From assembly GCF_002795805.1 (NCBI RefSeq), contig NZ_CP018799.1, forward strand, positions 288,501 to 352,500: a DNA stretch of 64,000 bases, given 5' to 3'. This DNA is from Mariprofundus aestuarium. Lineage in GTDB: Bacteria > Pseudomonadota > Zetaproteobacteria > Mariprofundales > Mariprofundaceae. A model generated the notes under the pieces. The model was not told where the DNA came from, made no database searches, and saw only the letters and a program-made list of their open reading frames with translations. Positions 1 through 8,189 of the stretch are shown one piece after another (positions within the stretch are counted from its first letter, which is position 1; each line of letters opens with the position of its first letter). The position numbers and the translations under genes were made by a program.

Positions 1-225
1 TCCTTCTTCAATCAGGTCGGAGAGTGGAAGGCCGCGGCCCATGTAGCGTCTGGCAATTTTCACTACAAGGCGGAGGTTGGCGTTGATCATCCTCTGGCGG
101 GCCGTTTCATCACCTTGGGCAATTGCGAGTGCGCAGGCGACCTCTTCCTGTGCTGTTAATAGGTCGTAACGGGATACTTCGCGCATATAGAGCGCCATAG
201 AGTCCAGGCTATGGCGCCTTACCAT
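1..225 (-). CDS. RNA polymerase sigma-70 family factor, RpoS-like (N-terminal part, runs off the window)
   Basis: Reading the minus strand from an ATG at 225 gives 75 codons open to the window edge, preceded by an in-frame TAA at 246-244. The peptide contains the sigma-70 region 1.2 start ([10 protein letters not shown]), a PLLT-like turn (DLLTAQEEV) and the region 2.1-2.2 core [12 protein letters not shown] followed by [11 protein letters not shown], which binds the beta-prime clamp of RNA polymerase. The wording [16 protein letters not shown] is closest to RpoS; RpoD or another group 2 factor is possible. A modest AAGGG lies 6 nt before the ATG. The DUF2934 gene is 43 bp upstream on the same strand, so the two may be cotranscribed. 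Confidence 0.85.
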   Translation of the reverse strand, partial: MVRRHSLDSMALYMREVSRYDLLTAQEEVACALAIAQGDETARQRMINANLRLVVKIARRYMGRGLPLSDLIEEG

Positions 226-268
226 AAACGCCCTTGTTGCGTGTTATAAAGGAGCGATGGCACCTTGT

Positions 269-466
269 TTATACAGCCTTTCCATGTATGCGGTGGATTC
301 TGGCCTCAGCCTCTAACCAGTCGTGAAGCTGACAGCCCCCCTCAAAACCGCGTTGTTCTGCAAGGCAGTAGGCTGTTTCAGCAATCATTTTCCTCAGCTC
401 TTCAGGGCTGTTTAGTTTAATTTCCCTTGCCGATTTCTTGTTTAAGTTTTTCTTTGAGCCAGCCAT
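269..466 (-). CDS. DUF2934 family small protein
   Basis: A 65-residue basic protein. Its C-terminal half (IAETAYCLAEQRG...LHDWLEAEARI) fits the DUF2934 signature: an Ala-rich helix, a Gly turn, then a WLEAE helix. The function of the family is not known to me. A GGAG motif lies 7 nt before the ATG, supporting the start. It is directly upstream of the RpoS-like sigma gene on the same strand. A stress-linked role is inference from context only. Confidence 0.75.
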   Translation of the reverse strand: MAGSKKNLNKKSAREIKLNSPEELRKMIAETAYCLAEQRGFEGGCQLHDWLEAEARIHRIHGKAV

Positions 467-729
467 TTAACACTCCATTATTACTCGTGAATATCAAATA
501 AGATAAAATGTATGATTCATGAGGTGGATTTCTAACACATTTCAATTCTATGGGTATAGCATGGATTTTTAAATGTGCCAAATTAAATGGTCAGACTGTA
601 AATTTTAACCCTTCGGCTCCAGGATCACGGAGGGAGCTATCTAAAAAAAGCCGAAACAATCATTTCCTTTGCCAAAGAGTGATGCGAGCAAATAATAGGC
701 GCTCTTAATGCAGGGAGGCTTATAGCCTG

Positions 730-1539
730 ATGATCCAGTCCGATCGAAATTTTGATGATTTAACCACGCGATTTGCACGCAATATCTATGGCAGTGCCAA
801 GGGTGAGGTGCGGCTGGCGATTGTCTGGCAGCACCTGCTGCAGACGGTGCCGCAGCTTTCGGCAGGCAAACCACTGCGCATTCTCGATGCCGGCTGCGGG
901 TTGGGGCAGATGGGGCTGCGTTTGGCGGAGTTGGGGCATGAGCTGGTGCTCTCCGATCTCTCAGAAAAGATGGTGGAGGAGACGCGCAGCCTGTTTGCTG
1001 AGAAATTACCGGATGCAGAGCCGCAATTTATCCATGGTTCGGTGCAGGATATGCATGCGGATGAGTTGGGGCAGTTTGATCTGGTACTGTTCCACGCGGT
1101 GCTGGAGTGGCTGGCTGAGCCAAAAGAGACACTGGAGCAGCTGCTTACCCTTATTCGTCCAGGTGGTGATCTCTCACTGATGTTTTATAACCGTGATGCA
1201 CTGATCTTCCGTAACCTGATTCGTGGCAACTGGCGCAAGGCCGAAAGTGATAATCTGCAGGGAGAAGAGGGGGGGTTGACCCCGTACCACCCGTTAACGC
1301 TGGAAGAGGTGCAGGGATGGCTGGATGAGTGGCAGATGAAGGTGCTTAGCCGAGCCGGGGTGCGTGTGGTCTATGATTATATGGATCGCAAGATGCGCGA
1401 GGCGCGGGATACCGACGAGGTGGTGCGAATCGAGATGAAATATGCGCAGAAGGAGCCTTACCTGCATTTAGGACGTTATCTGCACCTGATTGCACACAAT
1501 TCTGCAGGAGCAAGCAGCGGCACTCCTGCTGCGCGATAG
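730..1539 (+). CDS. cmoM: tRNA 5-carboxymethoxyuridine methyltransferase CmoM (SmtA)
   Basis: Class I SAM-dependent methyltransferase predicted to convert cmo5U to mcmo5U at the tRNA wobble position. The N-terminus QSDRNFDDLTTRFARNIYG matches the CmoM opening, motif I is LDAGCGLGQMG at about residues 52-62, and FHAVLEWLAEP and LSLMFYNRDAL are family-specific blocks. At 269 residues it is slightly longer than E. coli CmoM because of a short Ala/Gly/Ser-rich C-terminal tail. GGGAGG stands about 11 nt before the ATG. It is monocistronic and convergent with the small membrane protein gene at 1547-1660. Confidence 0.9.
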   Translation: MIQSDRNFDDLTTRFARNIYGSAKGEVRLAIVWQHLLQTVPQLSAGKPLRILDAGCGLGQMGLRLAELGHELVLSDLSEKMVEETRSLFAEKLPDAEPQFIHGSVQDMHADELGQFDLVLFHAVLEWLAEPKETLEQLLTLIRPGGDLSLMFYNRDALIFRNLIRGNWRKAESDNLQGEEGGLTPYHPLTLEEVQGWLDEWQMKVLSRAGVRVVYDYMDRKMREARDTDEVVRIEMKYAQKEPYLHLGRYLHLIAHNSAGASSGTPAAR

Positions 1540-1546
1540 TATACTC

Positions 1547-1660
1547 CTAGTTAAAGTAGCCGGAGATGGCCATGCCGAGCATCAGGAAGCCGACCAGGAA
1601 CAGGGCTATGCCGAGATAACGTTTCAGAGGATTTTCCTGATCGTGTTTTTTGTCGCTCAT
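1547..1660 (-). CDS. 37-residue single-pass membrane protein, unknown function
   Basis: A short ORF with ATG at 1660-1658 and TAG at 1549-1547. It has an ideal AAGGAG about 7 nt before the start. The N-terminus is polar and charged (MSDKKHDQENPLKR), followed by one hydrophobic helix of about 18 residues (YLGIALFLVGFLMLGMAI) and a short GYFN tail. This is the layout of small single-pass inner membrane proteins. I recognise no family. It is convergent with cmoM and divergent from gltX. Confidence 0.65.
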   Translation of the reverse strand: MSDKKHDQENPLKRYLGIALFLVGFLMLGMAISGYFN

Positions 1661-1740
1661 TCGAGAGCTCCTTTTGGTCAAGATAAAGCCGGATCATTAT
1701 GTTTTTTGCACTTTGGGTAAACATCCGTGTTTCTTTCCCG

Positions 1741-1782
1741 TTAACAGGTACGGGTCTTGCGGTTAGGCTGCGCGACCCTTTT
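1741..1782 (+). promoter_or_regulatory. gltX promoter with C/G-rich discriminator
   Basis: -35 TTAACA at 1741-1746, 17-nt spacer, -10 TAGGCT at 1764-1769, then GCGCGACCC at 1770-1778. The predicted start is about 1776-1778, leaving a leader of roughly 25 nt before the gltX ATG. The CGCGACCC segment recurs directly after the -10 of the rpsL promoter. Such discriminators typify stringently controlled promoters. The -10 is weak, so this is a sequence-based prediction. Confidence 0.6.
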
Positions 1783-1801
1783 ATTACCTAGGAGTGCTTG
1801 A

Positions 1802-3190
1802 ATGACTGTTCGTACCCGTTTCGCCCCATCACCAACCGGCATGCTGCATATCGGCGGCGCCCGTACTGCCCTGTTTGCATGGCTCTATGCCCGCCATCAC
1901 GGTGGCCAGTTTGTGCTGCGCATTGAGGATACCGATCGCGAGCGCTCCACCGATGAGGCAACACAGGTGATTCTCGATGGCCTTTCATGGCTGGGCCTGA
2001 ACTGGGACGATGAACCGGTATTTCAGGCCGAGCGCCAGGCAGAGCACATTGTCGCTGTCGATCAGCTGGTCGAAGAGGGGCACGCCTACCGCTGCTACTG
2101 CTCCAAAGAGGAGCTGGACGATATGCGCGAGGCGCAGCGTGCTGCGGGCAAAAAACCGATGTACGATGGCCGTTGCCGCCATCGTTCCGATCGCCCTGCA
2201 GGAGCACCTTTCGTGGTGCGTTTCCGTTCGCCCGATGAGGGTGAGACCATTGTGAATGATATGGTACTGGGCACCGTAAGCTTTCCCAATGTTGAACTGG
2301 ATGACCTGATCTTGCTGCGTACCGATGGCACCCCGACCTACAACCTGGCAGTGGTGGCTGATGACGCGGCGATGGGCATTACCCATGTCGTGCGTGGCTC
2401 TGACCACCTGAACAATACGCCTCGCCAGATTCAGCTCTATCAGGCGCTTGGCCTGCCTATCCCGCAGTTTGCACATATCCCGCTGATTCACGGACCGGAT
2501 GGTGCCAAGATGTCCAAGCGCCACGGTGCGGTTGCTGTAACCGAATACCGCGAGAAGGGTTATCTGCCACACGCAGTGAATAACTATCTGGCTCGTCTTG
2601 GCTGGTCGCACGGTGATGAAGAGGTGTTTTCCGAGGCGCAGCTGATTGAGTATTTCGACCTGGCTCAGGTAGGTAAGGGTGCTTCCCGTTTCGACCAGCA
2701 GAAGCTGGACTGGCTCAACGGCCACTACATGCGCGAGGCCGCTGCGGCTGACCTAGTTGCTGAGGTGGCACGCTTGCTGGCTGTTGATACCTCAGCCGGA
2801 CCGGACCTTGAGCCTGTGGTGGCATCACTTCAGGAGCGTTCAAAGAATCTGCTTGATCTCGCTGAAGGCGCGCGATTCTTCTATGTGGCGCCGACCTCAT
2901 ATGATGAGAAGGCGGTTGCCAAGAATTTCAAGGAGGGCACTGCAGAGCTGGTGGAGAAGTTTATCGCAGGCATCGAAGCGATGGATGGCTTCTCAGGTGA
3001 AGCAGCCCATGCGCTGATCGGCCAGGTGTGCGAGGCCGAAGGTGTAGGGATGGGTAAACTGGCCCAGCCGATCCGCATTCTCGTTGCCGGTGGCCCTGTT
3101 TCCCCGCCGATCGATCTCACCCTAGGCCTGCTTGGCAAGGATGAGTCGCTGGCGCGCTTGAAAAACGGCCTAGCAACGCTTAAGCAGTAA
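1802..3190 (+). CDS. gltX: Glutamyl-tRNA synthetase
   Basis: Cytosolic class I aminoacyl-tRNA synthetase that charges tRNA-Glu. At 462 residues it is close to E. coli GltX (471). The HIGH signature is HIGG at residues 16-19 within RFAPSPTGMLHIGG, and the KMSKS loop is KMSKR at 236-240. The zinc-binding cluster of E. coli-type GltX is visible as Cys98-Tyr-Cys100 and Cys125-Arg-His127. AGGAG lies 7 nt before the ATG. It is monocistronic, preceded by a promoter at 1741-1778 and followed by a hairpin at 3192-3229 shared with convergent prmA. Confidence 0.97.
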   Translation: MTVRTRFAPSPTGMLHIGGARTALFAWLYARHHGGQFVLRIEDTDRERSTDEATQVILDGLSWLGLNWDDEPVFQAERQAEHIVAVDQLVEEGHAYRCYCSKEELDDMREAQRAAGKKPMYDGRCRHRSDRPAGAPFVVRFRSPDEGETIVNDMVLGTVSFPNVELDDLILLRTDGTPTYNLAVVADDAAMGITHVVRGSDHLNNTPRQIQLYQALGLPIPQFAHIPLIHGPDGAKMSKRHGAVAVTEYREKGYLPHAVNNYLARLGWSHGDEEVFSEAQLIEYFDLAQVGKGASRFDQQKLDWLNGHYMREAAAADLVAEVARLLAVDTSAGPDLEPVVASLQERSKNLLDLAEGARFFYVAPTSYDEKAVAKNFKEGTAELVEKFIAGIEAMDGFSGEAAHALIGQVCEAEGVGMGKLAQPIRILVAGGPVSPPIDLTLGLLGKDESLARLKNGLATLKQ

Positions 3191-3191
3191 T

Positions 3192-3229
3192 TCTTCTCAT
3201 GTCGCCAGTTAAGGCTGGCGGTAAGAAGA
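3192..3229. terminator. Hairpin between convergent gltX and prmA
   Basis: TCTTCT (3192-3197) pairs perfectly with AGAAGA (3224-3229), and the inner CGCCAG (3203-3208) pairs with CTGGCG (3215-3220) around a 6-nt loop. There is no long T-run on either side, so it may be a bidirectional weak terminator or a 3'-end stabiliser. Confidence 0.45.
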
Positions 3230-3274
3230 GGTCTGGCAGAAGTATTGTTGCCTGCTTTTCTTCTGGAAGAGGAG

Positions 3275-4132
3275 TTAAGGTTTTTGCGCTGCAAACTCCA
3301 CTGATGCCCACTCATTCTGTGAATCGCGGCGGATTTCAAAGAGTCCCTCTTTGATATAGGACTCGGCCACATCGTCCACCTGCGTGGTCAGCAGTCCTGA
3401 GAGGATCAGGTGGCCACCAACACAGGGGGCCAGCTCTTTTGCCATCCAAACCAGAGGACCCGCCAGGATATTGGCCACGACCAGATCGAAGCGCTCCTTT
3501 GGTGGCGTGTCATCAAGAAGGGCTTTCAATGTAACATGATTGATCGCTGCGTTGGTTTCACACGCTTCGACCGACTCCTCCTCCATATCAATGGCCAGGG
3601 CAGATCCAGCGCCAAGTTTCAGGGCGGCGATGGCGAGAATGCCGGAGCCTGCTCCCATATCGAGCAGGGTAGCCGGGGGAGTCGCACTGCAGATGCGCTC
3701 GACCGCTTCAAGACAGAGCTGCGTGGTGGGGTGAGTTCCGGTGCCAAACGCCATGCCGGGATCGAGTACGATGTCGACACGACCGTCATCCGGCGCATCA
3801 CAGAAAGAGGGGCGCACCCGCAGGTTTTTTCCGATATCCATCGACTGCCAGTCCTTTTGCCAGGCTGTTTCCCAGTTCTGCTGTTCCAGCGTATTCAGAG
3901 AGATCAGTTCGCCGCTAATACCGTGTCGCCGCACTGCCTCAGTGACGGTGGTGCGGATCTCAGCCTCATTCTCTTCGATGGCAAACCATGCGATACGGTC
4001 GGTGATGCCGGAATCGGCATCGGTCTCTTCGGCTAGGCCCAGCGCACCAAGGGATGCTGCAAGAAGTTCAAACTCCTCTTCAGAGACTGTGATAGCCGGA
4101 ATTTTAAGTTCAAGGCATTTTGATGCTTGCAT
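3275..4132 (-). CDS. prmA: Ribosomal protein L11 methyltransferase
   Basis: SAM-dependent enzyme that methylates L11. The start is the ATG at 4132 (MQASKCLELK), because AAGGGGAG lies 6 nt upstream; the longer ORF adds 46 residues with no family resemblance. That gives 285 residues against 293 in E. coli. Diagnostic blocks are DPGMAFGTGTHPTTQLCLE, the SAM motif LLDMGAGSGILAIAALKLGA, and VANILAGPL, the NILA box of N-methyltransferases. It is divergent from the oxidoreductase-ruvX-pyr operon. Confidence 0.95.
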   Translation of the reverse strand: MQASKCLELKIPAITVSEEEFELLAASLGALGLAEETDADSGITDRIAWFAIEENEAEIRTTVTEAVRRHGISGELISLNTLEQQNWETAWQKDWQSMDIGKNLRVRPSFCDAPDDGRVDIVLDPGMAFGTGTHPTTQLCLEAVERICSATPPATLLDMGAGSGILAIAALKLGAGSALAIDMEEESVEACETNAAINHVTLKALLDDTPPKERFDLVVANILAGPLVWMAKELAPCVGGHLILSGLLTTQVDDVAESYIKEGLFEIRRDSQNEWASVEFAAQKP

Positions 4133-4186
4133 CTTGTGCTCCCCTTCGTTGCAATAGCCCTCCTGACATCGGAGGTCATTTTTCAA

Positions 4187-4903
4187 TTGCAGAACTCTTC
4201 TACATATCGCATGCGGGTGAAAGAAAATATCCGCATCACCGATCCTGATTGTAAGGATACTGTCATTCACATGACGCTTGAACCCTTGCGGGGCAAGCTT
4301 CCGAGCTTCCGGCCAGGCCAGTATGTGCGTATCGGCATCCCGAAGCTGAAAGAGCCTGCGCCCGGTTACTTTGCCATTGCATCGTGTCCGGATGAGCCAG
4401 AGGGCTACGAATTCTTTGTGAAAAATGCAGGGCCACTCTCCGCCTACCTTTGCGATATAGAGGCTGGTGCGCTTCTCGAGGTGGAAGGTCCGATGGGTAA
4501 AGGTTTCGACCTTACCCCTTTCAAGGGCGCTGATGTCTACCTGATTGGTGTGGGGACCGGCATCGCGCCGCTACGCAGCCTCTGGCACAGTATTATTCGC
4601 CACCGTGAGGCGTTCGGGAAGGTGACGATCTATGCCGGTTTCCTGACTGAGATGCATCAGCTGCTGACCGAGGAGCTGGGCGAGCTTTCCCGCCACAATA
4701 TCGAGGTATCTATTACACTTGAGATGGGGCACGAAAGCTGGGATGGACCGATCGGTTATGTGCAGCATGCACTCAAGGCTGATGCACCGGATGGAACCAA
4801 TGCCGTGGCCTGCCTGGCAGGCATGAGTCCAATGGTAGACGCCTGTACCGAAACGCTGCAGAATCTCGGGTTTAATGACGACTGCATTCTGCTCAACCAC
4901 TGA
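4187..4903 (+). CDS. FAD/NAD(P)-binding oxidoreductase of the ferredoxin reductase superfamily
   Basis: Predicted flavin reductase subunit. FRPGQYVRIGIP is the flavin-domain entry, PGYFAIAS stands in place of the usual RxYS FAD motif, and LIGVGTGIAPLRSLW is the NAD(P)-binding Gly loop. No cysteine cluster for an Fe-S centre is visible. The start is uncertain. TTG at 4187 has GGAGG 11 nt upstream; ATG 4127 would overlap the divergent prmA start; ATG 4211 has no clear ribosome site. Its end overlaps ruvX by 29 nt, so it heads the ruvX-pyr operon. Partner and substrate are unknown. Confidence 0.75.
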   Translation: MQNSSTYRMRVKENIRITDPDCKDTVIHMTLEPLRGKLPSFRPGQYVRIGIPKLKEPAPGYFAIASCPDEPEGYEFFVKNAGPLSAYLCDIEAGALLEVEGPMGKGFDLTPFKGADVYLIGVGTGIAPLRSLWHSIIRHREAFGKVTIYAGFLTEMHQLLTEELGELSRHNIEVSITLEMGHESWDGPIGYVQHALKADAPDGTNAVACLAGMSPMVDACTETLQNLGFNDDCILLNH

Positions 4904-5399
4904 TCCAGTGACGCTCGACTCCGGAGCAGAATCACCCATTTCAAAATCCCGGTCTGAAAAACTACCTGATAATCTGCAACTTCCGCTGCTGGCACTCGAT
5001 ATCGGAATGAAACGCATCGGTGTGGCCGTTTGCGACCGCCTCGCCATCTCTTGCCGTGGGGTGACCTATCTGCACCGCAATGACAAAGGGTGGCCCAGGC
5101 AGCTGCTCAAGCTTATCCGCGAGTATGGCTCCAAAGGCATTGTGGCGGGGCTTCCCAAAAACATGGACGGTACCGAAGGCGTGCAGGCCAGAGATGCGCG
5201 CGCCGCGGTACGGGAACTCAAGCTGGTGATCGACCTGCCGGTGGTATTTCAGGATGAGAGGCTGTCGTCCTGGACGGCGAAAGAGCGTCTCTATGCACAG
5301 GGATTAAATGAGAAAAAGGTGAAAGAGAAGATCGACCAGACGGCAGCAGCCGTGATACTGGAGGATTTTATTTTCGGCCACCCGGAGTTGAAAGGATGA
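4875..5399 (+). CDS. ruvX: RuvX/YqgF family putative pre-16S rRNA nuclease (Holliday-junction-resolvase fold)
   Basis: RNase H-like fold nuclease implicated in 16S rRNA 5'-end maturation. Family blocks are LALDIGMKRIGVAV (first catalytic Asp), IVAGLPKNMDGTEG, VFQDERLSSWTAKERL and the closing DQTAAAVILEDFI with the last catalytic Asp. At 174 residues it is longer than the usual 140-150 because of about 35 poorly conserved N-terminal residues; a GTG at 4908 is an alternative start. It overlaps the upstream oxidoreductase by 29 nt and pyrR by 4 nt (ATGA), indicating translational coupling. Confidence 0.88.
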   Translation: MTTAFCSTTDPVTLDSGAESPISKSRSEKLPDNLQLPLLALDIGMKRIGVAVCDRLAISCRGVTYLHRNDKGWPRQLLKLIREYGSKGIVAGLPKNMDGTEGVQARDARAAVRELKLVIDLPVVFQDERLSSWTAKERLYAQGLNEKKVKEKIDQTAAAVILEDFIFGHPELKG

Positions 5400-5917
5400 G
5401 TGAAACGGTACTGTTTGATAACCGGGCGGTTGAAGTCGCACTGGATAACATGAGCAAGGCGATCCACGCTGATGAAGTTTTTCTGGTCGGCATTCATAGC
5501 GGTGGTGCTGATGTCGCTGATGCGATTCAGCGGCGCCTTGAGGAGCGGGGTGCAACCGTAACCCGCGGTGATCTCGATATCAGCTTCTACCGTGACGATC
5601 TTGATACCATTGCACCGCACCCGCTGGTGCGGCGCAGTGAGATTCCATTTGATGTCGCAGGCAAAAACATCTGGCTGGTGGATGACGTGCTCTACTCGGG
5701 CCGCACGATACGCGCAGCCATGGATGAAATATTTGATTATGGCCGGCCGGCATCGATCCACCTGGCCGTGCTGGTGGATCGCGGTGGCAGGCAGCTGCCG
5801 ATTGCTGCTGAATGTGCAGGGCTGATCCATGAAGCTCCGGCAGATTGCACGGTGGAGCTGCTTACGGAAGGGGCTTGGACTATTGAGCAGAGGCAGGTGA
5901 AACAGTGCGACCAATAA
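5396..5917 (+). CDS. pyrR: PyrR: pyrimidine regulatory protein / uracil phosphoribosyltransferase
   Basis: A 173-residue type I phosphoribosyltransferase. The PRPP-binding loop is VDDVLYSGRT at residues 95-104. HSGGADVADAI, RGDLDISFYRDDL and VLVDRGGRQLPI match PyrR. In Gram-positive bacteria PyrR controls the pyr operon by attenuation; in many proteobacteria it may act mainly as a uracil phosphoribosyltransferase. No PyrR attenuator is visible because the gene is packed between ruvX (4-nt overlap) and pyrB (13-nt overlap). Its operon position still argues for a pyrimidine role. Confidence 0.93.
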   Translation: MSETVLFDNRAVEVALDNMSKAIHADEVFLVGIHSGGADVADAIQRRLEERGATVTRGDLDISFYRDDLDTIAPHPLVRRSEIPFDVAGKNIWLVDDVLYSGRTIRAAMDEIFDYGRPASIHLAVLVDRGGRQLPIAAECAGLIHEAPADCTVELLTEGAWTIEQRQVKQCDQ

Positions 5918-6903
5918 AACATCTCTTCGGCATTGCCGATCTAGACCGGGAGCAGATCGAATATCTGGTCAATCTCGGTGACTCCTTTATCGAGATCAAC
6001 CGACGCCCGCTGAAAAAGGCACCAACCTTGCGCGGCAAGACAATCATCAATCTCTTCTTCGAGAACTCCACGCGCACGCGCACCAGCTTCGAGCTGGCGG
6101 GCAAGCGCCTCTCTGCCGATGTGATCAACATCTCCGCCTCAACCAGTGCCACCAAAAAGGGCGAGACACTGCTCGATACAGGACAGACACTGGCGGCAAT
6201 GCAGCCGCATGTGCTGGTGATTCGCCACTCGCTGGCCGGTACCTGCGAGTTTCTGGCTGATTACCTTCCCAACACCTCACTCGTGAATGCCGGTGATGGG
6301 GCGCATGAGCATCCCACCCAGATCCTTACCGACCTGCTGACGTTGAAGCAGGCCTGGGGAAACCCGCAGGGCAAGGTAATTACGATGGTCGGCGATATCG
6401 CCCACTCGCGTGTGGCCCGCTCACATCTGCTGGCAGCGAAAAAGCTGGGTTATAGCATGCGGATCGTGGCTCCGAAAACACTGCTGCCATCCCAGATCGA
6501 GCGTTACGGCTGCGAGGTGTACCACGATTTCGATGCGGCACTGCCCGGCTCCGATGCGGTCTACATGCTGCGTGTGCAGACTGAGCGGTTGACCGATAAC
6601 TGCGCCTTCCCATCAATCCGTGAATACCACGAGGCCTACGGACTGAATGCGAAGCGGCTGCGCGCAGCAGGGCCCGACTGCATCGTCATGCATCCGGGGC
6701 CGATGAACCGTGGTGTGGAAATTGCCACCGATGTCGCCGATTCGGCGAAAAGCCATATCCTTGAACAGGTTGAGCACGGCGTAGCCATTCGCATGGCTGT
6801 GCTGGCAGCTCTGTGCGGTGGTCAGGCGGAAGAGAAGAAGAAAACGGGCAGCAAGAGAGAGCAGTCCGATGAAGCAATGCAGGCACAGAGGACACTGTTA
6901 TGA
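5905..6903 (+). CDS. pyrB: Aspartate carbamoyltransferase catalytic subunit
   Basis: Second step of pyrimidine synthesis: carbamoyl phosphate plus aspartate to carbamoyl-aspartate. 332 residues with the carbamoyl phosphate motif FENSTRTRTSFE at about residues 50-61, the HPTQ block GAHEHPTQILTDL and the C-terminal HPGPMNRGVEI. It starts at GTG 5905 inside the end of pyrR, with AGGTGA a few nt upstream, and its last 4 nt overlap pyrC. The Lys/Glu/Gln-rich tail after residue 310 is extra. No pyrI is present, as expected for a class with pyrC alongside. Confidence 0.96.
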   Translation: MRPIKHLFGIADLDREQIEYLVNLGDSFIEINRRPLKKAPTLRGKTIINLFFENSTRTRTSFELAGKRLSADVINISASTSATKKGETLLDTGQTLAAMQPHVLVIRHSLAGTCEFLADYLPNTSLVNAGDGAHEHPTQILTDLLTLKQAWGNPQGKVITMVGDIAHSRVARSHLLAAKKLGYSMRIVAPKTLLPSQIERYGCEVYHDFDAALPGSDAVYMLRVQTERLTDNCAFPSIREYHEAYGLNAKRLRAAGPDCIVMHPGPMNRGVEIATDVADSAKSHILEQVEHGVAIRMAVLAALCGGQAEEKKKTGSKREQSDEAMQAQRTLL

Positions 6904-8189
6904 GCGGCAAGCTGCTGATAAAGAACGGACACATAATTGATCCGGCCAATGGCCTTGATGAGGTAGCCAATCTCTGGATCGTAGAGGGCAAGGTTGCCGC
7001 TATCGGTGCTTATGATGGAGAAGCCGATGAAGTGATTGATGCAGATGGTAAAATTGTCTGCCCGGGCCTGATCGATATGCATGTGCACCTGCGTGAACCG
7101 GGCCAGGAGTGGAAAGAGGATATTGAATCGGGCTCCCGTGCTGCGGTTGCCGGTGGCGTTACCTCGATCTGCTGCATGCCCAATACTGGACCTCACATCG
7201 ATCACGCTGGTATTGCGCTGCAGATTATTGCACGAGCCAGGCAGGTGGGGCTGTGCAATGTGCATCCGATCGGCGCGGTCACAAAAAACCTTGAAGGCAA
7301 AGAGCTGACCGAGATGCGTGAACTCTCCCGCTGCGGCTGTGTAGCCTTCTCTGATGATGGTTTGCCGATTTGGCATGCGGGCGTGATGCGCAAGGCGCTG
7401 GAGTACGCTTCAAGCTTCGGCTTTATGGTGATTCAGCATGCCGAGGAGAAACAGCTGACGGCCGGTGGTGCGATTAACGAGGGGTGGGTCTCCACCCAGC
7501 TCGGCGTCTCCGGTATGCCGGCAGAGGGTGAGGATTCGATGATCGCCCGCGACATTATGCTGGCCCGCCGCGCTGATGCCCGTTACCACGTGGCGCACAT
7601 CTCCACGCAGGGCGGCGTGGCGCTGGTACGCAAGGCGCGCGCAGAAGGATTGAAGGTTTCAACCGAGGCTGCACCGCACCATTTCGCACTGACCGAAGAG
7701 GAGGTGCTGGGTTACAATGTGGATGCCAAGGTGAGTCCTCCGCTGCGCACCGAAGCCGATCGCCTGGCCGTGATTGAGGGGTTAAGGGATGGCACCATTG
7801 AGGTGATCGCCACTGACCATGCCCCACATCATGAGGATGACAAACGCTGCGGCCTCTCCTGCGCCGCATTCGGTATTGTAGGGCTGGAAACGATGCTGCC
7901 GGTATCACTGGAACTGGTACGTTCTGGTGTGCTCACGATGCCTGACTTGATCGCCAAGATGACGGCTAATCCTGCCCGCCTGCTGGGGCTGGAATCAGGT
8001 ACGCTCTCTGTGGGTGCTGAGGCAGATGTCACCATCTTTGATGCTGATACCACATGGGTACTTGATCGTGAGAAGATGGTTTCCAAGGGTAAGAATACGC
8101 CGTGGCACGGCAAAGAGATGACGGGTCTGGTGACCCATACCGTGAAAGCGGGACGCATTGTGTTTGCAGAAGGAGAAGTGCGTGGCTAA
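6900..8189 (+). CDS. pyrC: Dihydroorotase
   Basis: Amidohydrolase closing carbamoyl-aspartate to dihydroorotate. 429 residues, typical of the long type I dihydroorotases found with pyrB. The metal site begins with His61-Val-His63 in GLIDMHVHLREPG. Further ligand blocks are VIQHAEE, YHVAHIST and the catalytic ATDHAPHH. The start overlaps pyrB by 4 nt (ATGA). Close packing with pyrR, pyrB and pyrK indicates one transcript. Confidence 0.95.
   Translation: MSGKLLIKNGHIIDPANGLDEVANLWIVEGKVAAIGAYDGEADEVIDADGKIVCPGLIDMHVHLREPGQEWKEDIESGSRAAVAGGVTSICCMPNTGPHIDHAGIALQIIARARQVGLCNVHPIGAVTKNLEGKELTEMRELSRCGCVAFSDDGLPIWHAGVMRKALEYASSFGFMVIQHAEEKQLTAGGAINEGWVSTQLGVSGMPAEGEDSMIARDIMLARRADARYHVAHISTQGGVALVRKARAEGLKVSTEAAPHHFALTEEEVLGYNVDAKVSPPLRTEADRLAVIEGLRDGTIEVIATDHAPHHEDDKRCGLSCAAFGIVGLETMLPVSLELVRSGVLTMPDLIAKMTANPARLLGLESGTLSVGAEADVTIFDADTTWVLDREKMVSKGKNTPWHGKEMTGLVTHTVKAGRIVFAEGEVRG

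Noticed and set aside
1752..1782. GGGTC...GACCC hairpin followed by TTTT before gltX, looking like an attenuator
   Set aside because: The stem overlaps the predicted -10 and discriminator, so transcription would begin inside its 3' arm and the hairpin would not be transcribed whole.
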